Shown: piece by piece, positions 31,631 through 39,071 of the stretch
How positions within the stretch are numbered: the stretch's first letter is position 1
Layout of the letters: each line of letters starts with the position of its first letter
NCBI GenBank assembly: GCA_964553045.1
Contig: CAZKJG010000024.1
Location: 1 to 40,809, forward strand
Length of the DNA: 40,809 nt
Source of the DNA: JAWLEP01 sp964553045
GTDB lineage: Bacteria; Fermentibacterota; Fermentibacteria; Fermentibacterales; JCC-6
Direction of reading: 5' to 3'
Position numbers and translations under genes: made by a program
Notes under the pieces: generated by a model
Database searches by the model: none
Told to the model about the DNA's origin: nothing
What the model saw: only the letters and a program-made list of their open reading frames with translations

Positions 31631-31990
31631 TCAGAAGGTCATCACCTTGTCGCACCGGACAAGCCACTGCGCGAACTCATTCATGTTGCTCAGCTCAACA
31701 CCCTCGATGAGATCCAGACGGTCTATCCCCCTGGCCTCCGAGCAGCCCACGCAGCTCCTGACCTCGCCGCCGTTGCGGATCACCGAGTCCAGCATCCTCT
31801 CGATACTGTAGTACCCCTTCGGCGTCTTCTGATCGGGCAGCCCGCAGAAGACGCCGTCCGCCAGGAGGAACATCCGCACCTCCACGGAATCCCCGTGGTT
31901 CTTCTGCAGCGCCATGGCCATCCTCAGCGCGTTGAAAGCGTTTTCCGTCCCATAGGGGGCGTCGTTCACCACGATCAGTACCTTCTGCAT
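31631..31990 (-). CDS. DsrE-family protein
   Basis: This 119-residue soluble protein has the DsrE/DsrF fold: MQKVLIVVNDAPYG at the N-terminus, LRMAMALQKN, VRMFLLADGVFCG and a C-terminal helix ending in a strand. Cysteines in GVFCGLPDQ and SCVGCSEARG may carry sulfur. DsrE proteins pass sulfur as persulfide or work with sulfur relays and small transporters. The ATG at 31990 has GGAGG 5 nt upstream. It is the last gene of the permease-PadR-cupin group, after a 252-nt gap, so it may have its own promoter. Confidence 0.87.
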   Translation of the reverse strand: MQKVLIVVNDAPYGTENAFNALRMAMALQKNHGDSVEVRMFLLADGVFCGLPDQKTPKGYYSIERMLDSVIRNGGEVRSCVGCSEARGIDRLDLIEGVELSNMNEFAQWLVRCDKVMTF

Positions 31991-32242
31991 CCCATCCTCC
32001 TGTCCTGGCTGTGTGATCGGCGCCGCGACAGACCAGTCACCGCTGACGGGAATTTCCCCTGGCGTGAGGGCAGCGCACGGTCCGCCCTATTCGGTAAATG
32101 CGGCTCCACCGCGAGAGCCCTGCACAGCGTCGATGACGGGAAGCGCAGCCGCCGGAGGGCAGCAGGCGTTCGGGACAGGCACACCGAACGTTGATCCGGG
32201 GGGCATCGCCTGCAGAACCTGCAACCCTCTGAGGGCCTGTCC

Positions 32243-32551
32243 CTATCGACCGACCGGGATCTGTATTCCGAGAAGACGCGCGCCCCCGCCGCTACGCATG
32301 GAGAGGGTGGCCGGCTCCGTGACAAGCCCCTGCCCCGGCATAAGCGCGGTTTCCTCGCCGTCGACCGTGACCGTTGCCGTACCGTCGACGCACATGAAAA
32401 TGACCCTGGAAGCCATCTCACACTCCGGGATTGCCCCGCCAGCCTCCAGTGAGACGACCCTCATACTCATCTTGCCGCTCTCGTAGAAGACGTTTGTCGC
32501 CCGGCCCTCATCGCCCTGAACCTGCATCCCCTTCACGTCGAAGACCTTCAT
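32243..32551 (-). CDS. Small cupin-domain protein
   Basis: This 102-residue single-domain cupin has the beta-barrel core MSMRVVSLEAGGAIPECEMA, then VDGTATVTVDGEETALMPGQ, then VTEPATLSMRSGGGARLLGI. In place of the usual GxHxH(x)E motif it has IPECE, so only one or two of the metal ligands are present (E and perhaps C). It may bind a metal or ligand differently. The ATG at 32551 overlaps the PadR stop as ATGA, so the two proteins are coupled. Its role in the operon is unknown. Confidence 0.85.
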   Translation of the reverse strand: MKVFDVKGMQVQGDEGRATNVFYESGKMSMRVVSLEAGGAIPECEMASRVIFMCVDGTATVTVDGEETALMPGQGLVTEPATLSMRSGGGARLLGIQIPVGR

Positions 32552-32952
32552 CGCGCACTCCCTTCCTTTCCGATCTTCAGGTCAGCGCACCGATCGAGGA
32601 ACCGCGAGAGGACCTCCATCCTCTCCCCGATGGCCGAGTGCCACTCATGCAGCATGCTGACGCCTTCGTCCGTAAGCGAGTAGACCTTGCGTCTGGGTCC
32701 CCCTTCCCCGGGCATCTCCCGGGCGGTGACGCAGCCCATTCTTCGAAGCCGGCCCAGGGCGCGGTAGACCTGGGCGGTGTCCGTCTCGCTCTCGATTAAA
32801 CCCAGGGCAGCCAGGCGCGCTCCCAGATCGTAGCCGTGCGATTCCCTCTCGAACAGCAGCAGAAGCACTCCCGGAACGATGAACCTGCACAGCCGCCTGG
32901 GGCCTCCCGGGTGATGCCCCTCCGAGACGGGAGAGGGCCTGCATTCAGACAC
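32548..32952 (-). CDS. PadR-family transcriptional regulator
   Basis: This 134-residue winged-helix regulator has the PadR marks FIVPGVLLLLFERESHGYDL, then QVYRALGRLRRMGCVTARE and RRKVYSLTDEGVSMLHEW, and a C-terminal dimerisation helix. The GTG at 32952 gives a typical length; the open frame extends further but overlaps the permease. It overlaps the upstream permease gene by 8 nt and the downstream cupin by 4 nt, so it is very likely an autoregulator of this operon. The inverted repeat at 33980-34004 is a candidate operator. Confidence 0.88.
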   Translation of the reverse strand: MSECRPSPVSEGHHPGGPRRLCRFIVPGVLLLLFERESHGYDLGARLAALGLIESETDTAQVYRALGRLRRMGCVTAREMPGEGGPRRKVYSLTDEGVSMLHEWHSAIGERMEVLSRFLDRCADLKIGKEGSAR

Positions 32953-33487
32953 TGCCGTCCCGACCTTCCAGAACCCGCTTGAATACGAACGCCAGGGCCA
33001 CAACGACAATTACGGTGAAAATGAACCTGGCCAGGGTAAACTGCCAGCCAAGGAACTTCAGCTCCACAAGCTCCTGCGGAATCTTGATGCAGGCCCAGGC
33101 GGCGAGGAAAACGAACGCGTTGGCGGTCAGAGCGCCTTTGTCAAGCAGGCTCCTTGCCAGGGGAAAGGCCGCATAGAGCGGACCAGTGGGCAGGGTGCCC
33201 AGCAGAAGGGACAGAGCGATACCGCGGGCTCCCGTTCCCTCTCCGAGGTGGCGGACAACCATCTCTTTCGGAACCCAGACCGAGAAGAGGCCCATTACCA
33301 CCAAGACCGCGGGCATCACATACACCATCTCCAGGGCGAACTGCCCCAGGGCATCCAGTGAGGGCCCGCTGTTCTGCGGGAAGAAGGCCAGCAGCACGGC
33401 TGCCGCCAGAACCGCCCCCGCAGGTACGGCCCAAGACCGGGCGGAGCTCCCGTTCGTTCTCTGCACGCCCCGGGAGCGTCCGGTCAC
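32945..33487 (-). CDS. Permease half, ArsP/SO_0444-like, second part
   Basis: This 180-residue membrane protein has about four hydrophobic segments (WAVPAGAVLAAAVLLAFF, MVYVMPAVLVVMGLFSVWV, ALSLLLGTLPTGPLYAAFPL and LARFIFTVIVVVALAFVF). The GEGTGARG and GTLPTGPLYAAFPL stretches match the 'permease' family related to ArsP and SO_0444-type metal exporters. It would pair with the half encoded just upstream (GTGA overlap) to form one transporter. The substrate is unknown; metalloid or metal efflux is a guess from the family. Confidence 0.82.
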   Translation of the reverse strand: MTGRSRGVQRTNGSSARSWAVPAGAVLAAAVLLAFFPQNSGPSLDALGQFALEMVYVMPAVLVVMGLFSVWVPKEMVVRHLGEGTGARGIALSLLLGTLPTGPLYAAFPLARSLLDKGALTANAFVFLAAWACIKIPQELVELKFLGWQFTLARFIFTVIVVVALAFVFKRVLEGRDGSV

Positions 33488-33966
33488 AGCACCGCTCCCA
33501 CCAGAACGCCCACCAGCACTGCAGCGAAGAGGCTCAAGCCGTTACGCCACAATGCGAATCGCTTTCCGAGCACGCGTATCTCCACCGGAAGGGTCACAAA
33601 GCCCACCATTGTAAGCGTGGTGATGAAGACCGCCACGATGCTCAGCGACGCGCCTCCGCGGGCCAGCGACGCCCCAAGCGGAAACGCCACCAGGGACGGA
33701 ATGTGCATGACCGAGCCCACGAATCCCGCAACCAGGAAGCCGATGGGACCACTTCCCTCGCCCAGCACCCCCGCTATGGCCTCGGGGGTTACGAAACCCA
33801 TCATCAGGGCGATCAGAACCAGTATGGCCAAGAGCGTGGGAGCGAGGCCAGCGCCGGCGCGGAGAGCGGACTTCAGGGCTTCGCGCGTTTTCTGCCGGTC
33901 TTTGAACGCCGACACCAACAGGCAGATGACGGCAAAAGCATTTATCGTTACCGCAGCAAGATTCAC
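33484..33966 (-). CDS. Permease half, ArsP/SO_0444-like, first part
   Basis: This 160-residue membrane protein has about four or five segments (VTINAFAVICLLVSAF, LLAILVLIALMMGFV, IAGVLGEGSGPIGFLVAGFV and VAVFITTLTMVGFVTLPV). GEGSGPIG and MHIPSLVAFPLGASL mirror the elements of the second half, as expected when the two halves of an ArsP-type permease are encoded separately. The GTG at 33966 is the only start in place; an ATG two bases away is followed at once by a stop. It is the first gene of the operon. A candidate operator lies about 15 nt upstream. Confidence 0.82.
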   Translation of the reverse strand: MNLAAVTINAFAVICLLVSAFKDRQKTREALKSALRAGAGLAPTLLAILVLIALMMGFVTPEAIAGVLGEGSGPIGFLVAGFVGSVMHIPSLVAFPLGASLARGGASLSIVAVFITTLTMVGFVTLPVEIRVLGKRFALWRNGLSLFAAVLVGVLVGAVL

Positions 33967-33979
33967 ATGACACCCGCTT

Positions 33980-34004
33980 CACTATGTGAGTCTGTAGCAT
34001 AGTG
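33980..34004 (-). promoter_or_regulatory. Inverted repeat upstream of the permease-PadR operon
   Basis: CACTATG (33980-33986) and CATAGTG (33998-34004) form an exact 7-bp inverted repeat with an 11-nt spacer, close to the operon start. PadR-type regulators bind such spaced repeats. A palindrome CCGGGGCCCCGG follows at 34009-34020. Confidence 0.45.
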
Positions 34005-34020
34005 GAGTCCGGGGCCCCGG

Positions 34021-34423
34021 TCAACGCACGCACCTCCTCCCGCTACCGAACACCGCCAGCGGGTATCCCTCCCGTCTCATCTCAGGTTTCTCCCCGGCGC
34101 TGTCTTCGAGATCCACACCCGTCCCGCCGGAGGTGATCAGCGGAAGGGCGATGAGGCTGCCTTCGATGGTCTGGGGTTAGATCTCCCGGTACTCGCTCAT
34201 CACCGAGGGCAGGCCCCGGCTGTGATCCCCGATTCCCGACGCATTCGGCGTGGCTGCCTCTCTCAATTCCGGTCACCCGCCATCCAGTTGTAATCCATGC
34301 AGACCGATATCCGGGCCTCTGTACCGCACGGCAACCCTTCCTTGGGGCCGGGCACCTTCCGGGCGGGAATCTCAGCCGTATCCTCGAAAGCGGCCGGGGC
34401 CGGATCGTTCCCCGCATCCGGTC
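34021..34423 (-). pseudogene. Decayed or misread ORF of unknown family
   Basis: Directly after the HNH gene, the minus strand reads AGNDPAPAAFEDTAEIPARK, then GTEARISVCMDYNWMAGDR. One missing G near 34270 (CGGAATTG) shifts the frame, and it resumes as ELREAATPNASGIGDHSRGL, then PSVMSEYREI and a TAA. In the same frame past that stop it continues QTIEGSLIALPLITSGGTGV and ends GYPLAVFGSGRRCVR with TGA at 34021-34023. Third positions are GC-rich in all parts, as in real genes here. No good start is visible. With one base added and TAA read as TAC it would be one protein of about 135 residues. I do not recognise the family. Confidence 0.4.
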
Positions 34424-35338
34424 CTAGCCGAGGAACCTCTCGTTGTGCCAGTCGATGTACTCCCTCGACGGGCGGTCCTCGCCCCTCTCCGGCAACACCG
34501 GCAGCCGCCTTCCGTGGAGCTCGTAGTAGATTCGCCCGTTGTGGAACTCGTCCCTGATCCTCCCGCTCACCTCTATCCTGTAGTCCGGACCCACGGTGAT
34601 GTAGCCCTCGTCGAAGAGGGCATGCAGGTCCGACCGCAGCAGCAGCCCGTTTGGGGTCCTGTGTGGCCCGCTTTCCGAGTACGGCCTGATGTGCGCGGCC
34701 TCCAGCACGGGCAGCACCCGTTCGCCGGTCATTGCGCAGCGCCGTCCGTAGGCCTCGGTCACCATCACCCGGAAGGCGCCCTGCCCAAGGCGGGCTCTTG
34801 CGAGATACTCCTCTCCGTATCGGGGGCCATCCTCAAGCAGAGCGGTCTCCCCCGAGAGCTCCGCGGCAGAGGCTCCCTTCGCCAGGGCGAACTCCCACAG
34901 CCTGTCGAATTCCCGGTCACCGAGCTCGTAGCCCTTGCCCTGGACGATGTTGGGCTTCCAGTCATCCGGGACGGGAATCCACTCCCCGTCCGGCAGGAAG
35001 AAGGGCTCGGCAAGGATTGTGCAGCCTATGACCGGATCGCGCAGGGAATCCTTGCGGCGGCGGGATATGAGTCGATGCAGGGCCGCATAGCTCTCAGCGC
35101 CGTTCTTCGGACCGAAGGCCTTCCAGGCCAGCGAGAGTGGAAGCGTGGAGTGCCGGACGAAGAACCCGCCACCGGCGATGTAGTTCAGGGGACTGTGGAG
35201 CTTGAACAGAAAGGGCGCCCCCGGAGGTATGGCCCGGAAGCCACGTCCGCCCGGCCGCCAGAAGTTCACCTCGTCGGGCCGGCGTTGCCGCAGGAAGCGG
35301 AACCATGAGTTGTCCGTCACTCCCACAAAGAGCTTCAT
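34424..35338 (-). CDS. HNH endonuclease with N-terminal PUA-like domain
   Basis: This 304-residue protein has an N-terminal domain (about 1-140: MKLFVGVTDNSWFRFLRQRR, PPGAPFLFKLHSPLNYIAGG) that resembles the PUA-like EVE/SRA group of modified-base readers. Its C-terminal HNH nuclease has VLEAAHIRPYSESGPHRTPN then LLLRSDLHALFDEGYITV, with the His, Asn and His residues of the motif in place. Such stand-alone genes look like modification-dependent restriction enzymes. The ATG at 35338 has a G-rich ribosome site. It starts the array of defence-type genes on the minus strand, though 260 bp separate it from the next repeat. Confidence 0.85.
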   Translation of the reverse strand: MKLFVGVTDNSWFRFLRQRRPDEVNFWRPGGRGFRAIPPGAPFLFKLHSPLNYIAGGGFFVRHSTLPLSLAWKAFGPKNGAESYAALHRLISRRRKDSLRDPVIGCTILAEPFFLPDGEWIPVPDDWKPNIVQGKGYELGDREFDRLWEFALAKGASAAELSGETALLEDGPRYGEEYLARARLGQGAFRVMVTEAYGRRCAMTGERVLPVLEAAHIRPYSESGPHRTPNGLLLRSDLHALFDEGYITVGPDYRIEVSGRIRDEFHNGRIYYELHGRRLPVLPERGEDRPSREYIDWHNERFLG

Positions 35339-35598
35339 GCCCCCACCCGGATGCGGCGCTGCCCGCAACGCTTTGCACAACCGCCAGGCGCGAGGAATCC
35401 GGGAAAGGCCCGGACGCTGCTGATATCAACCGTCAGAACAGGAGCACTCAATCTCCGACAATCCCCGTAAGAGCAATCGACCGCGAACCGCCCACGGATT
35501 CCGACACACAATATGCTGCGGACTCCCCGCCTGAGTAACCCCGAGCCGCCGCCCCACCTGTCACATGGGCAGGGACTCTCCCCCTCGGGTTGCTCTAA
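35339..35598. other. Intergenic stretch upstream of the HNH gene
   Basis: About 260 bp show no gene or RNA that I can support. They end at repeat copy 2 and must carry the HNH promoter. Confidence 0.45.
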
Positions 35599-35600
35599 TC

Positions 35601-35760
35601 ATCGAGGCGCTAACTCCATTTTGAGCCTCATTTCGGCATTTCCACCGCCAATATCTCATCTGTATCTTTGTCAGAGAGAGGGGCAAGTCCCTGCCGGGCC
35701 ACCTCCGCTGCATGCAAGCACTCTATCGGAGCGCGCCGGGTCCGTTGTACCCTTCGGGAC
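35601..35760 (-). repeat. Direct repeat copy 2: isolated 5' end of an AAA_14 ATPase gene
   Basis: This copy matches 31249-31410 with a few substitutions and a 1-2 nt gap. It contains the ATPase start (ATG at 35631, codons MRLKMELAPR) followed at once by TGA at 35599-35601, so the rest of the ATPase is absent. At its other end it supplies the last residues (CPEGYNGPGALR) and the stop of the gene at 35723. The two copies bracket about 4.2 kb of unrelated genes. Confidence 0.75.
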
Positions 35761-37150
35761 ACTGAAGCCTGTGAGTGATGGGAAGGAACTTCGTCATCAA
35801 CCTGCTGAACTCGGCGTAGTAGTCGCCCCAACCGAAGTCGGCATATCTGCCCGGTGCAAGCTCCTCCTGGTGCTCCATGATCCTGGTGCATACGGCCTCG
35901 GCCACGATCTCCGCCAGAAGCAGCCTGAAGTGCCTGCTCCCCTGGCCGGGGTATCCCTCGGACTGCGAGCCCAGGTACCTGCCGACGGATGGATGCTGGG
36001 CCGCTATCTCGAGCACGTTCTGCTGCCATCTGTGGCGAAGGCTGCCCAGGTCCACGTCCTCCAGGCGGATCTCCAGACCCGAGCCCAGCGGATTCACACT
36101 TCGTATCACCGCCGACGATTCCCGGTCCCCGGCCCTTGCTGTTACAGTCTCCTTTGCCTCCGTGCCATCGCAGACGATGGTGATTGTACAGACTGCCACC
36201 CCAAGGTCGGGCTTGGGCTTGAGCTGGTGCTGACCCCGCACGCCGAAGGCGTCGCCGGATATGGCAACATCGATGTCGATGCACTCGGGAAACATCTCCA
36301 GCGGGGCGTACAGCCTTATCTTCTTGCGAGGGGTGCTGGTGCGCATGATGTAGCTCTTCCTGCGGAAGCCGAAGTCGGTGACATCGGAGTACAGCTCCGC
36401 CCGGGAGGCCAGTACCTCGATCAGCGATTCGCCGCTTATGGGCCCCGCCGAGACCGTCAGCCCGGTAGCGGCACAAGGGCTGTCCGCGCGCACCATCCAG
36501 CGAGCCGACAGAATGTCCTTCTTCCCGTCCTCTCTCAGCTCGAAGGCGCCATCCATCACCGCGATGTCGTCTGTAGCGGCATCCACCTGTACGGGAACGC
36601 CGGCAGACAGCTCCGGGAAGGCCTCCTGGCTCACCCTGAGCCTGAACGCCCTGCTCTCGCCCATGACCATCTTCGCATAGGGTGGGCTGATTGCGAACCC
36701 CTGCTCAAGAAACCTGCTGGAAGACGACTTGGTCTCCTGGGCCCTGGCCGGCTCCTCCTCGTCTTCGAACTCCCGCATGAAGTCTATGGCTGCCTTCTCA
36801 AGGGCATCCAGCCTCTGCCTGGTCTCCTGGCTCTCGATGTTGCTGCGCTGATTCTCCTCCCTCCGCCGCTCCTCCTCCACCAGAGGCCGGAACCTGTTCA
36901 GCACCTGCTCGAACAGCGCCTGCACAAAGGGGTGCTCGCGGTCGAGGCCCGTTCGGCGCGAGGGATCCAGCACGGGTATGGGGTTCGATTCGGACTGCTC
37001 CCGCCCCTGCAGGTAGTTCTCGTCCCACTCGTTCCACAGGTCGTCGATGTACTCACAGGTCAGATGGCCGTAGAACCAGAGAGCATGCGGGTCGCTCTCC
37101 AGGGCCCGGTCGAAGTAGGTGGCCTCATGCACGGCATGCCGGGACTTCAC
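35723..37150 (-). CDS. C-terminal part of an Hsp90-like/GHKL ATPase-type protein (N-terminally truncated)
   Basis: This 475-residue open frame starts at a GTG. It contains HALWFYGHLTCEYIDDLWNE and DREHPFVQALFEQVLNRFRP, then a charged helix (EEERRREENQRSNIESQETR) and beta-rich parts (YIMRTSTPRKKIRLYAPLEM). This resembles the middle and C-terminal region of large Hsp90-like ATP-binding proteins found in defence islands; the match is from memory and uncertain. Before the GTG the frame stays open (RAKLVVNRARKRFEREPDRT). Adding one C near 37237 joins it to MTRQVRTSSRTLIQQASRAF starting at 37305. No GHKL ATPase domain precedes it, so the N-terminal part seems lost. The last 12 codons and the stop come from the repeat. 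Confidence 0.6.
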   Translation of the reverse strand: MKSRHAVHEATYFDRALESDPHALWFYGHLTCEYIDDLWNEWDENYLQGREQSESNPIPVLDPSRRTGLDREHPFVQALFEQVLNRFRPLVEEERRREENQRSNIESQETRQRLDALEKAAIDFMREFEDEEEPARAQETKSSSSRFLEQGFAISPPYAKMVMGESRAFRLRVSQEAFPELSAGVPVQVDAATDDIAVMDGAFELREDGKKDILSARWMVRADSPCAATGLTVSAGPISGESLIEVLASRAELYSDVTDFGFRRKSYIMRTSTPRKKIRLYAPLEMFPECIDIDVAISGDAFGVRGQHQLKPKPDLGVAVCTITIVCDGTEAKETVTARAGDRESSAVIRSVNPLGSGLEIRLEDVDLGSLRHRWQQNVLEIAAQHPSVGRYLGSQSEGYPGQGSRHFRLLLAEIVAEAVCTRIMEHQEELAPGRYADFGWGDYYAEFSRLMTKFLPITHRLQCPEGYNGPGALR

Positions 37151-37315
37151 CAGTATTCCTCCCAGACGCGTCCTGTCGGGCTCACGCTCGAACCGCTTCC
37201 GGGCCCTGTTTACAACCAGCTTCGCCCGGGCCTCTGGATACCCCGAAACGCCCGGGATGCCTGCTGGATGAGCGTGCGGCTGCTGGTCCGCACCTGCCTG
37301 GTCATTATCGGCCTG

Positions 37316-38050
37316 TCAGAAGGCACTTGCTTCGACTCCGTCCATGGCCGGCATCTCATCCCAGGTGCGTCCGTCCAGCTCCCTGCCCCTCGCCTTCTTC
37401 CTGAATCCACCCCACTGCTTGAAGAAGAAGGGGATCTCCGACCTCTGACATACGTCCCTCAGATGTCTCACCCAGTCAGCCCGCATCGGGCGCGCACGAG
37501 GCCCCGACTCGCCGCCGGCGATCACCCAGTCGATTCTATCCAGGTCAACCCCACCCACATCGGAGAGAAGCGGCTCGAAAGAAACAAAGCGTGTACTCGC
37601 CTCTATCTGCCTGAGGTGTTCCAGCCTATGGCCGTAGTCGGCGCTTTCCACCGTCACGCCGATCCAGACGTTCGGCGGCCACTCCAGATCGTTGCGCAGC
37701 TCCAGCAGCCTCCCGGAACGCTTGGTCAGCACCTGGAACACATGCCGATCGGCTCTCTTCATCACGTCGAACACCCTGCGAATGAACCGCAGGGGCACCT
37801 CCTCGTGAAAGAGATCGCTCATGGAGTTGACGAACACCAGCCTGGGCTTTCTCCAGCCCAGAGGGACATCCAGAACGCACTCGTGCGTGGTTACATCGAA
37901 TCCGTTGCGGTACTTCTCAAGGCCCATGGCCTTCAGCCGCCTGGCCATGGCCGCCGCATAGCAGTTCTCGCACCCCGCGCTGACCTTCGAGCAGCCAGTT
38001 ACCGGATTCCAGGTGGCTGTGGTCCACTCGATCTTGGATTGGCCAGCCAC
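37316..38050 (-). CDS. DUF5131 / phage Gp37-Gp68 family protein
   Basis: This 244-residue protein of the phage Gp37/Gp68 (DUF5131) family has the N-terminal SKIEWTTATWNPVTGCSKVS with the cysteine cluster GCSKVSAGCENCYA (C-x6-C-x2-C, radical-SAM-like). It continues with KPRLVFVNSMSDLFHEEVPL and ends WVIAGGESGPRARPM then FFFKQWGGF. The biochemical role is not settled; the genes are common in phages and near defence genes, often beside a three-Cys-motif partner (TcmP), which is not seen here. I use the GTG at 38050 because it gives the family's typical MxxQSKIEWT start; a TTG at 38068 is possible. Confidence 0.88.
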   Translation of the reverse strand: MAGQSKIEWTTATWNPVTGCSKVSAGCENCYAAAMARRLKAMGLEKYRNGFDVTTHECVLDVPLGWRKPRLVFVNSMSDLFHEEVPLRFIRRVFDVMKRADRHVFQVLTKRSGRLLELRNDLEWPPNVWIGVTVESADYGHRLEHLRQIEASTRFVSFEPLLSDVGGVDLDRIDWVIAGGESGPRARPMRADWVRHLRDVCQRSEIPFFFKQWGGFRKKARGRELDGRTWDEMPAMDGVEASAF

Positions 38051-38100
38051 AACAGTCCCAATTCCCAATCACAGAACTCAATTACGCTGGTACCTGTCGC

Positions 38101-38550
38101 TCATTCATCTGTTTTGCTGATAACCGCATGTCCAGCCTGTTCCTCTTTCCGCCTGACTATCTCAGCCATGTTGACCGTCGGGAGGATTATCGGACCATCT
38201 GGGAATGAGCCCGTCATAGTGGAGAGCTGGCCACGCAGAAGACCGTAGAGGATGGTTCCTCCATTTACCCTAACCAGACCCTCTTTCTTCGGCTGATCCA
38301 GCTCTTCGGGAGTCCGGAAGAAACCGTCGAGTTGAGCGTGCACCTCCCAGCCGTATTCCTCCGGCTCGATGTCCAAGAGTAATGACAATCTGAATCTGTT
38401 GGGATCATCCGCCCTCCGACCAACCTTGTAGTCAACATTAAAGCTGTGGTTGACGGTTGGCTCTGGATCCTCGGGCTGAGTTTTAGGGAACTTGCACTCC
38501 AGATTCATCCTTATCAGAAAGAAGTGCTCTAGTTGCAGGATATCAGCCAT
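38101..38550 (-). CDS. SecB-like chaperone of a toxin-antitoxin-chaperone module
   Basis: This 149-residue protein has the SecB fold pattern: FLIRMNLECKF, FNVDYKVGRRADDPNRFRLS, EYGWEVHAQLDGFFRTPEEL, then GTILYGLLRGQLSTMTGSFP and IILPTVNMAEIV, matching SecB's C-terminal groove-forming helix region. It starts 2 nt after the antitoxin stop and has no ribosome site of its own, so it is translationally coupled to it. In M. tuberculosis the equivalent Rv1957 protects the antitoxin HigA1. It is AT-richer than the genes before it. Confidence 0.8.
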   Translation of the reverse strand: MADILQLEHFFLIRMNLECKFPKTQPEDPEPTVNHSFNVDYKVGRRADDPNRFRLSLLLDIEPEEYGWEVHAQLDGFFRTPEELDQPKKEGLVRVNGGTILYGLLRGQLSTMTGSFPDGPIILPTVNMAEIVRRKEEQAGHAVISKTDE

Positions 38551-38552
38551 GA

Positions 38553-39071
38553 CTACGCCGTCGCATTGCTTTGGGAGGTATGCTCTTCTACTTCAGGAGT
38601 ACTCTCATCCTCATAAATGCCATAATCTGGTGCGGGCACCCTGGTCTCTATGGTCCAGCAGCCCCGGCCCGTACTCTCGGTTAGACGAGAGACGCGCTGA
38701 GTCTCAAAGAGATCATGAATAGCACACTTTATGTTCCCCAATGATTTTCCGAACGTAACTTTGCTTCTCTTCCAGTCAGCGAAAGGTACAATCTCAACGA
38801 TCTCGTCATAACGCTTCAGCCGAAGCACCACATCACGCTGCAAGGCAACAGCTATCTTCGCAATGGAATCTATGGTGAAGTTGTTCAGGTCCTCCTCGTT
38901 CAGAACCTTACTCACATACTGTCTGCTCCTATCAAGCCTTCTTGCAAGCTGGGCCTTGCTGATCCCCTCCTCTTCCATGGTTTCCTCAACATCAGCCACA
39001 AAGGAACCCTTGATGTACTCCGTTAGGAAATCAGGGTCCTGCTCAAGTCTTCTCTTCTTGTGCTCAGCCAT
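38553..39071 (-). CDS. HigA-like antitoxin with helix-turn-helix and C-terminal extension
   Basis: This 172-residue protein has an XRE-type helix-turn-helix at about 36-75 (ISKAQLARRLDRSRQYVSKV then FTIDSIAKIAVAL). A long C-terminal extension follows (from about 90: VPFADWKRSKVTFGKSLGN to the acidic end), longer than ordinary HigA. In chaperone-controlled modules such an extension (ChAD) is bound by the SecB-like chaperone. It overlaps the toxin gene by 8 nt and has GGGGGAG before its ATG. It is likely a DNA-binding autorepressor that neutralises the toxin. Confidence 0.85.
   Translation of the reverse strand: MAEHKKRRLEQDPDFLTEYIKGSFVADVEETMEEEGISKAQLARRLDRSRQYVSKVLNEEDLNNFTIDSIAKIAVALQRDVVLRLKRYDEIVEIVPFADWKRSKVTFGKSLGNIKCAIHDLFETQRVSRLTESTGRGCWTIETRVPAPDYGIYEDESTPEVEEHTSQSNATA

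Noticed and set aside
31991..32242. Open frame of about 45 codons (MPPGSTFGVPVPNACCPP) between the cupin and DsrE genes
   Set aside because: GC-rich third positions are tempting, but there is no ribosome site, no family and no supporting context. I leave it as intergenic.
34009..34020. Palindrome CCGGGGCCCCGG as an operator
   Set aside because: In GC-rich DNA such a palindrome is expected by chance and it is not positioned at a promoter box.
35513..38248. Plus-strand open frame of 911 codons
   Set aside because: It is antisense to the Hsp90-like, DUF5131 and SecB-like genes, has a low-complexity composition rich in Pro, Arg, His and Leu, and shows no family. It is a GC-driven shadow.
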